Shown here piece after piece: positions 6,193-11,258 of a DNA stretch of 11,258 bases. Made by a program: the position numbers and the translations under genes. The stretch lies in contig CAKQKA010000057.1 in NCBI GenBank assembly GCA_934247855.1, positions 1 through 11,258 of the forward strand, given 5' to 3'. Position 1 is the stretch's first letter, and each line of letters opens with the position of its first letter. Source of the stretch: an uncultured Clostridia bacterium. GTDB taxonomy: Bacteria > Bacillota > Clostridia > Christensenellales > Borkfalkiaceae. The notes beneath the pieces were generated by a model, which did no database searches, was not told where the DNA came from, and saw only the letters and a list, made by a program, of their open reading frames with translations.

Positions 6193-8367
6193 TTAATCGT
6201 CTGCCCAGTTGCCGTTATCGGCAAAATCCTGTTTTTCGCCGATGAAAATTTCGGCTACGAATTGTTTTTCGCCGTAAAATTTTTTGCCGTCAAGTCCTAT
6301 GGTATAGGGCAAAACATAGTAGCCGTATCTGCCGTCTTTAAGGCGATTGTCCGTGAACTTTTCGTCGTTCGTATCGGCGACGGTCGTTTCTGTTTTTCCG
6401 TCCGTTCTGAATATTTCAACGTAAACCTGAGTTTTTTTATCTAAAGTTACGGTTACGTTGTTTTTATTTTTGCAAATTTCGGCGGAAACTTTTGGCGACA
6501 CGAACTCATCCGAATACTCTGTCGGCAAAAACTCTTTTAAAAATTTGGCTTTAATACAGTATTTGTCGGGTTGATTTTCGGGTGCAAGCAGTAGTTTTCC
6601 GTCGTCGTAGGCAAGTTTGCAAAGTCGAACCTCTTCACACTCGTCTGACTTGCTGAGCGGTGCGGGTTTGTGGTCGGAATATAGCTTTTCTATAATTTCG
6701 GCGGCTTCGCGCGCGGCTGTGCCTCCCGTTACCGAGCACGGCAAAAGGCTTTTGCCGGCACAAAGTTTTACTCCGATAATATCTTCGGATGTGTAACATA
6801 CTGCAAGTGCGTCGGTGTTGCCGTCCTTTGTGCCGTTCGTGCCGGTCTTCGCGCACAGGTCGAAATCGAACATTGAAAGCGCTTTTGCCGTGCCTGTTTT
6901 AGTGCATTCTTTAAGTGCGTCGTTTATTAAATCGGTCGTGCCTTTTTTGAACACCGTCGTACCGTTATCGGTTGGCGAATATGCCGATAAGCGACCTATA
7001 CGCACACTTTTTATAAAACGTGGCGGGTAATATACGCCGCCGTTAAACACCGTATAGGCTGCGCAAAGGTCGGTAAAACGAACGCCTTTTTCGTATCCTC
7101 CGAGTGCGACGTTAAGCGTTTTTTCGGTTATATCGAGCCCCGTTTTGTTAGCATAGGCAAGGCATTTTTCCGCACCCGTTCCGTCGAAAATTTTCACCGC
7201 GGGCACGTTTAAACTTTTAACTATGCAATCTTTTACCGGGGTATAGCCGTGGTAAACGTCGCCGTAATTTTTCGGAGTATAACCGCCGAAATCGGTGGGG
7301 GAATCGTCAATAAGCGTCGCCGGCGAAATCACTCCTTCGTTGATCGCGGGTGCATATACGAGCAAGGGTTTTATTGTTGAAGCGGGCATGCCGTAATCGT
7401 CGCCGAAAGGGAAAACGGCGGCTTTCACATGTCCCGAAAGTGAGGCTATAAGTCCGTTTTTGCGCATTTCGCCGTTGCTTTCGGTAAGCGAGGACAGGGC
7501 GTCTTGCGCCTTTTTGTCGAAATAAGTATAAACTTCTACATGGCGCGTTTCGTAAGGCGAGATTTTGCATACGGAATACAGTTCTTCTTTAACGAGCGAA
7601 AAATAATCGCACGGTTTGCTTGCGCTTGTCGTAAGCGGTTCATCCTCTGCCGCGGCATATTCGGCTGAAGATATAAGCCCTTGTTCGCGCATAAGTTTAA
7701 GCACGAGATCTCTGCGCGACTTGCCCGCGGCGGTTTCGGGATTGTAATTCGCGGGTGATTTCACAGTTGCGGCAAGCGCGGCTGCCTGTGATAAAGAAAG
7801 TTCTGCCGCAGACTTGGAAAAATATTTGTTCGCCGCGCTTTCCACGCCGTACGCGCCGTTGCCGAAATATATGCCGTTAAGGTAAAACCCGAGAATTTCG
7901 CGTTTGGAATACTTTTTTTCGAGTTGATTTACAAGTTTAACCTCTTTCAGTTTGCGCAATAAAGTTTTTTCGCCGGAAAGGTGAGTGTTTTTAACAAGCT
8001 GCTGGCTTATGGTCGAACCGCCTTCTTTAAGAGAACGACTTTTGATATCGCTTACCGCGGCTCGTATCAGCGCGCGCGGATCGATGCCGTTATGCGAGTA
8101 AAATCTTTTATCTTCCACGGCGATAAACGCATTTCCGACGTACTCCGGCAGTTCGTCCAAGCCGATTGCTTTTTGGTCGAAGCCGTCCGTCGTTACCACT
8201 TTATCCGAATTATTATCGTAAAAAGTGATCGCCGCGCCGCTTTTTATCAATTTATTTTCGTCAAGTATCGCGTCGCCTGTTGCGAAAAGGTAAAAACCAA
8301 ACGCCCCGAGTATAATTACGGACAGTATCGCAAGGCATACGGTAAAGAATTTAAGCACTTTTTTCAT
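6193..8367 (-). CDS. Class A penicillin-binding protein (glycosyltransferase and transpeptidase)
   Basis: This 724-residue bifunctional PBP polymerises glycan strands from lipid II and cross-links their peptides outside the membrane. It has a short cytoplasmic KK start and one membrane anchor (about 5-29). The GT51 domain shows EDKRFYSHNG (catalytic-type E85), GGSTISQQLVKN (116-127) and KEVKLVNQLE (E142). The transpeptidase domain shows STIK (330-333, nucleophile S330), SLN (385-387) and KTGT (507-510). Residues from about 575 to the end form an additional beta-rich region, perhaps an Ig- or fibronectin-like domain. The segment before STIK is short compared with PBP1A-type enzymes. Fourteen cysteines lie outside the membrane anchor, many for an exported protein. 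The ATG at 8365-8367 fits the N-terminus, but no good ribosome binding site precedes it (GCGAC only). The upstream gap is AT-rich; TATAAA on the minus strand (8402-8397) is a possible -10 without a clear -35. It is divergent from miaB and convergent with rubrerythrin. Confidence 0.95.
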   Translation of the reverse strand: MKKVLKFFTVCLAILSVIILGAFGFYLFATGDAILDENKLIKSGAAITFYDNNSDKVVTTDGFDQKAIGLDELPEYVGNAFIAVEDKRFYSHNGIDPRALIRAAVSDIKSRSLKEGGSTISQQLVKNTHLSGEKTLLRKLKEVKLVNQLEKKYSKREILGFYLNGIYFGNGAYGVESAANKYFSKSAAELSLSQAAALAATVKSPANYNPETAAGKSRRDLVLKLMREQGLISSAEYAAAEDEPLTTSASKPCDYFSLVKEELYSVCKISPYETRHVEVYTYFDKKAQDALSSLTESNGEMRKNGLIASLSGHVKAAVFPFGDDYGMPASTIKPLLVYAPAINEGVISPATLIDDSPTDFGGYTPKNYGDVYHGYTPVKDCIVKSLNVPAVKIFDGTGAEKCLAYANKTGLDITEKTLNVALGGYEKGVRFTDLCAAYTVFNGGVYYPPRFIKSVRIGRLSAYSPTDNGTTVFKKGTTDLINDALKECTKTGTAKALSMFDFDLCAKTGTNGTKDGNTDALAVCYTSEDIIGVKLCAGKSLLPCSVTGGTAAREAAEIIEKLYSDHKPAPLSKSDECEEVRLCKLAYDDGKLLLAPENQPDKYCIKAKFLKEFLPTEYSDEFVSPKVSAEICKNKNNVTVTLDKKTQVYVEIFRTDGKTETTVADTNDEKFTDNRLKDGRYGYYVLPYTIGLDGKKFYGEKQFVAEIFIGEKQDFADNGNWADD

Positions 8368-8423
8368 GTCGCTATTTATTTTAAATAATTTTATTATTTA
8401 TATTCTTCCCCGCGCGATTTTTC

Positions 8424-8452
8424 TTGAAAAACAAAGCTAAAACATGTATAAT
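8424..8452 (+). promoter_or_regulatory. Sigma-A promoter of miaB, predicting a leaderless mRNA
   Basis: TTGAAA (8424-8429) and the perfect -10 TATAAT (8447-8452) have a 17-base spacer. The usual start seven bases downstream of the -10 falls at or next to A8459, which is the first base of the miaB ATG. An upstream in-frame ATG at 8444 would lie inside the promoter, so it cannot be the start for this transcript. Confidence 0.75.
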
Positions 8453-8458
8453 TGTTTT

Positions 8459-9775
8459 ATGAGCAAATATTTTATACGTACATACGGCTGTCAGATGAAT
8501 CTGCACGAGTCGGAAAAATTAGCAGGATTATTAGAAGCTGCGGGCTACACGCTTGCGGACGAGCCCGAATCGGCGGACGTTATCTTGTTCGTCACTTGCT
8601 GCATACGAGAAAACGCCGAGCAAAAGGTTTACGGGCATATCGGTTCGCTTAAGCAATATAAAGCAGAAAACCCGAATGTGGTTATCGCCGTCGGCGGCTG
8701 CATGACGCAGCAAAAGGGCGCGGCGGAAAAATTAAAAAAGAAATTTCCGTTTGTGGACGTTATTTTCGGCACGCACAATCTTTGTGATTTTATGCGACTG
8801 CTCGAAGAAAAGAGCGGAAGAAAGAAAACGCTTATAGAGATTACCGAAGAGGACAGCGAAAGCGAAAATACCCCGATGACGAGGAGCAGTTTTCCCAACG
8901 CCTGGGTAAACGTTATTTACGGCTGCAACAACTTTTGCACCTATTGCATAGTGCCGTACGTCCGCGGGCGTGAGAAGTCGAGAACTATTCCCGACGTGGT
9001 TGCCGAGGTTAAAAAACTCGTCGAAAGCGGGTATAAGGAGATTACGCTTTTAGGGCAGAACGTAAATTCTTACGGCAACGATTTCAAGGGCGAAGGCGGA
9101 GATTTTGCCGATCTTCTTGACGCGATCGGTCGCGAGGTTAAAGGCAAGTATCGGCTGCGTTTTATGTCCAACCACCCGAAAGATCTTACCGAACGACTCG
9201 TTGCCGCAATGGCTCGCAACGAAAACGCATGTCATTCGGTGCATTTGCCGTTGCAGTCGGGCAGTAACGACGTGTTAAGGCGCATGAATCGCCGCTACAC
9301 GCGCGAGGACTATATGGCAAAACTTGCGATGATTAAGAAATATATGCCCGATTGCGCCGTATCCACCGACGTTATGGTAGGTTTTCCGGGTGAAAGCGAG
9401 CAAGATTTCCGCGATACTATGGACATAATGGAACAAGCCGATTTCGCTTCGGCGTTTATGTTCGTTTACTCCCGCCGCGAGGGTACTCCCGCCGCCACGA
9501 TGCCCGATCAGATTTCCGAAGAGGTCTCCAAAGCGCGCATTATGGAAATGGTTGCCGCGCAAAACGCAAGAACGGCTCGCCATTCCGCGCTGTATCAGGG
9601 CAGAATTATAGAGATTTTGTGCGAAGATTTCGACGATAAAAAGCAAATGTATTTAGGTCGCGACGAGTACGGTAGAATGGGATATTTTGCCTCGGATAGA
9701 GACGAGCGCGGCAATTTCGTTACCGTAAAAGTCATCGAAACCAACGGTATTTCTCTGTACTGCGAAAAGGTTTAA
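8459..9775 (+). CDS. miaB: tRNA-2-methylthio-N6-dimethylallyladenosine synthase MiaB
   Basis: MiaB is a radical-SAM methylthiotransferase that adds a 2-methylthio group to i6A37 next to the anticodon of tRNAs reading UNN codons, using two 4Fe-4S clusters. With the start at 8459 the protein has 438 residues. The N-terminal domain supplies cluster ligands C11 (YGCQMN), C47 (VTCCIREN) and C81 (GGCM). The radical-SAM core has C156-x3-C160-x2-C163 (YGCNNFCTYC). A C-terminal TRAM domain (about 370-438) binds tRNA. I prefer MiaB over the related MtaB and RimO because of the YGCQMN and CNNFCTYCIVPYVRG signatures. An in-frame ATG at 8444 adds five residues but sits within the -10 region, and neither start has a ribosome binding site. 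The 115 bases to mutS show no terminator, so the two are probably cotranscribed, as is common in Clostridia. Confidence 0.96.
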   Translation: MSKYFIRTYGCQMNLHESEKLAGLLEAAGYTLADEPESADVILFVTCCIRENAEQKVYGHIGSLKQYKAENPNVVIAVGGCMTQQKGAAEKLKKKFPFVDVIFGTHNLCDFMRLLEEKSGRKKTLIEITEEDSESENTPMTRSSFPNAWVNVIYGCNNFCTYCIVPYVRGREKSRTIPDVVAEVKKLVESGYKEITLLGQNVNSYGNDFKGEGGDFADLLDAIGREVKGKYRLRFMSNHPKDLTERLVAAMARNENACHSVHLPLQSGSNDVLRRMNRRYTREDYMAKLAMIKKYMPDCAVSTDVMVGFPGESEQDFRDTMDIMEQADFASAFMFVYSRREGTPAATMPDQISEEVSKARIMEMVAAQNARTARHSALYQGRIIEILCEDFDDKKQMYLGRDEYGRMGYFASDRDERGNFVTVKVIETNGISLYCEKV

Positions 9776-9890
9776 CGGTCGGTTCGGCAGGAAGCGCAAG
9801 CATTTATACACCGACGTACCGAAAGCAAAGCGAATAAAAAACAAGTTTACGTTAACCAAAGAATTTCTGAGCCGCAAGGCGAGGTAGAAA

Positions 9891-11246
9891 ATGAGTGAAA
9901 ATATAAAGAACAATCCGAAACTGTCCAAGATGATGCAGCATTATTTTTCCGTCAAGGAGAAATATCCCGATTGTATTATCTTTTACCGTCTGGGCGATTT
10001 TTACGAGATGTTTTTCGACGACGCGAAAGAAGCGTCCAAAGTGCTCGAATTAACGCTCACGGGGCGGGACTGCGGGCTCAGCGAACGCGCGCCTATGTGC
10101 GGCGTGCCGTACCATGCGGCAAACGCGTATATAGCAAAGCTTGTTTCTGCGGGGTATAAAGTTGCCGTTTGCGAGCAGCTTACCGAACCCGACGGCAGAA
10201 ACCCCGTCGAACGCGACGTGATCCGCGTTATCACGTCCGGCACCGTTACCGAAAACGATCAGATAAACGAAAAGACGAACAATTTTATATGCAGCGTTTA
10301 CGGCTCGGGGGGCAGGTACGGAATAGCGCGCGCCGATATAACTACGGGTGATTTTATCGTGTGCGAAACGAGCGGAACGGACGGACTTTGCGATATTCTT
10401 ACGCGAATCGATCCCGCCGAGGTTATCGTCAACGAAAAATCGTTCGGCGATTTGAAAGACCTTGCGATTTTTGTGCATGGGGCGGTGCGCCGCCCTGCGC
10501 CGTACAAAGAATACGCCTATACCGACAAGTATGCCGAAAGCAGTGTTTGCGAGCAGTTCAAGGTTCATTCTTTTGCCGTTTTAGAGCTTAACGATAAGCC
10601 GTTTGCCGTGCGTGCCGCGGGTGCGCTCATCGGTTATCTTACCGAAACGCAGATGCGTTCGCTCAGCATTATTTCGTCGCTCAAAATCGAGCGTGACGGC
10701 GAATTTATGGTTCTCGATTCCAACTGTATGCGCAACCTTGAAATACTGCGCAACACGCGTGACGGCAAGCCGTACGGCAGTTTGCTGTATATTCTCGACC
10801 AGACGCAGACGGCTATGGGCGCAAGACGTATGCACACGATACTGTCCATGCCTCTTTTGAATAAAGGAAAAATAGAATACAGGCTTGACGGCGTGGAAGA
10901 ACTGTACAAAAATCTCCCCGTAACGTCAGCATTGCGCGAGGCTCTTAAGAGTTTGTACGATATAGAACGAATTGCGGGGCGTTTGTCCAACGACGTTATC
11001 ACGCCTAAAGATATGGAGGCGTTAAGACTTTCGCTCGAAGTGATTCCCGAAATAAAATTCAGACTTTCGGGGCTTTCGACAAAGGCGCTTACCGACGTAA
11101 ACAATCATTTGCCCGAGCTTTCGGACGTTGCGGCTTTGCTTTCAAGAGCCATTGCCGATAATCCGCCCGTTTCTGTGCGCGACGGCGGGTTTATACGCCG
11201 CGGCGGCGCCGTTCAGGCGAAGCCCGACAAGATCGGTTTCGTATAA
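9891..11246 (+). CDS. mutS: DNA mismatch repair protein MutS, N-terminal half only
   Basis: MutS recognises base mismatches and small loops and recruits MutL. The frame opens with the mismatch-binding domain (about 10-120), including the GDFYE motif (35-39) whose F37 and E39 are the mismatch-contacting pair. The connector domain (about 130-250) and part of the core/lever domain (from about 260) follow. Similarity continues to PPVSVRDGGFIRRG (425-438), then 13 unrelated-looking residues lead to a TAA at 11244-11246. A complete MutS has roughly 850-880 residues, so the clamp, the rest of the core and the whole ATPase domain are missing. The break falls at the GC-rich palindrome 11196-11205, near the window edge. 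This may be a sequence error at a contig end, a frameshift or nonsense mutation, or true truncation. The start is supported by GAGG (9881-9884) six bases upstream. Such a half protein could not hydrolyse ATP or signal to MutL. Confidence 0.9.
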   Translation: MSENIKNNPKLSKMMQHYFSVKEKYPDCIIFYRLGDFYEMFFDDAKEASKVLELTLTGRDCGLSERAPMCGVPYHAANAYIAKLVSAGYKVAVCEQLTEPDGRNPVERDVIRVITSGTVTENDQINEKTNNFICSVYGSGGRYGIARADITTGDFIVCETSGTDGLCDILTRIDPAEVIVNEKSFGDLKDLAIFVHGAVRRPAPYKEYAYTDKYAESSVCEQFKVHSFAVLELNDKPFAVRAAGALIGYLTETQMRSLSIISSLKIERDGEFMVLDSNCMRNLEILRNTRDGKPYGSLLYILDQTQTAMGARRMHTILSMPLLNKGKIEYRLDGVEELYKNLPVTSALREALKSLYDIERIAGRLSNDVITPKDMEALRLSLEVIPEIKFRLSGLSTKALTDVNNHLPELSDVAALLSRAIADNPPVSVRDGGFIRRGGAVQAKPDKIGFV

Positions 11247-11258
11247 AATTTCGCCGTC

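Noticed and set aside
6982..7000. Near copy of the 18-bp motif (GATAAGCGACCTATA) inside the PBP gene
   Set aside because: It differs at internal positions, sits in coding sequence in frame with normal protein sequence, and has no nearby stem-loop, so it is probably coincidence.
8444..8458. Earlier miaB start at 8444
   Set aside because: This ATG overlaps the -10 promoter element and has no ribosome binding site; MiaB homologs start close to the 8459 ATG.
9776..9890. Possible small basic protein, or readthrough of the miaB stop, in the miaB-mutS gap
   Set aside because: Two frames stay open across the gap, but neither has a start codon with a ribosome binding site; in about 115 bases this is expected by chance.

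Overview
The window looks like a chromosomal housekeeping segment from an anaerobic, Gram-positive-type bacterium, most likely an uncultured member of the Clostridia (Firmicutes). The signs are strong GGAGG-type ribosome binding sites, consensus sigma-A promoters (TTGACT/TATTAT, TTTACA/TATAAT, TTGAAA/TATAAT, all with 17-bp spacers), rubrerythrin for oxidative stress defence, a SecA with the C-terminal zinc (SEC-C) tail, and a miaB-mutS gene pair as often seen in Clostridia. The taxonomic placement is inference. I see no CRISPR array, IS element, prophage gene, tRNA or rRNA.

Layout. A minus-strand block (positions 1-4965) holds a DXS-like thiamine-diphosphate enzyme (62-1831) and, upstream of it, secA (2015-4708). 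A perfect 11-bp terminator stem separates them, so they are probably separate transcripts. A 423-bp intergenic region (4709-5131) carries divergent promoters and an unusually long secA leader of about 220 nt. A plus-strand block follows with a small zinc-ribbon membrane protein (5132-5452) and rubrerythrin (5554-6090), closed by a terminator that may work in both directions (6106-6150). A class A penicillin-binding protein is encoded convergently on the minus strand (6193-8367). Divergent from it, miaB (8459-9775) and the first half of mutS (9891-11246) run off the right edge.

Functions. The genes cover protein export (SecA), cell wall synthesis (PBP), tRNA thiomethylation (MiaB), mismatch repair (MutS), peroxide defence (rubrerythrin) and an enzyme that resembles the first committed step of the non-mevalonate isoprenoid pathway. 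They do not form one pathway.

I do not see a new multi-gene system here. The points most worth checking are: a DXS-like enzyme that keeps the thiamine machinery but lacks the arginines expected to hold the acceptor phosphate; a miaB promoter placed so that the transcript should begin at the start codon (leaderless); an exact 18-bp sequence shared by the 3' flanks of the DXS-like gene and the rubrerythrin gene; mutually exclusive pairings in the secA leader; and a MutS frame that stops at about half length, just after a GC-rich palindrome at the window edge.
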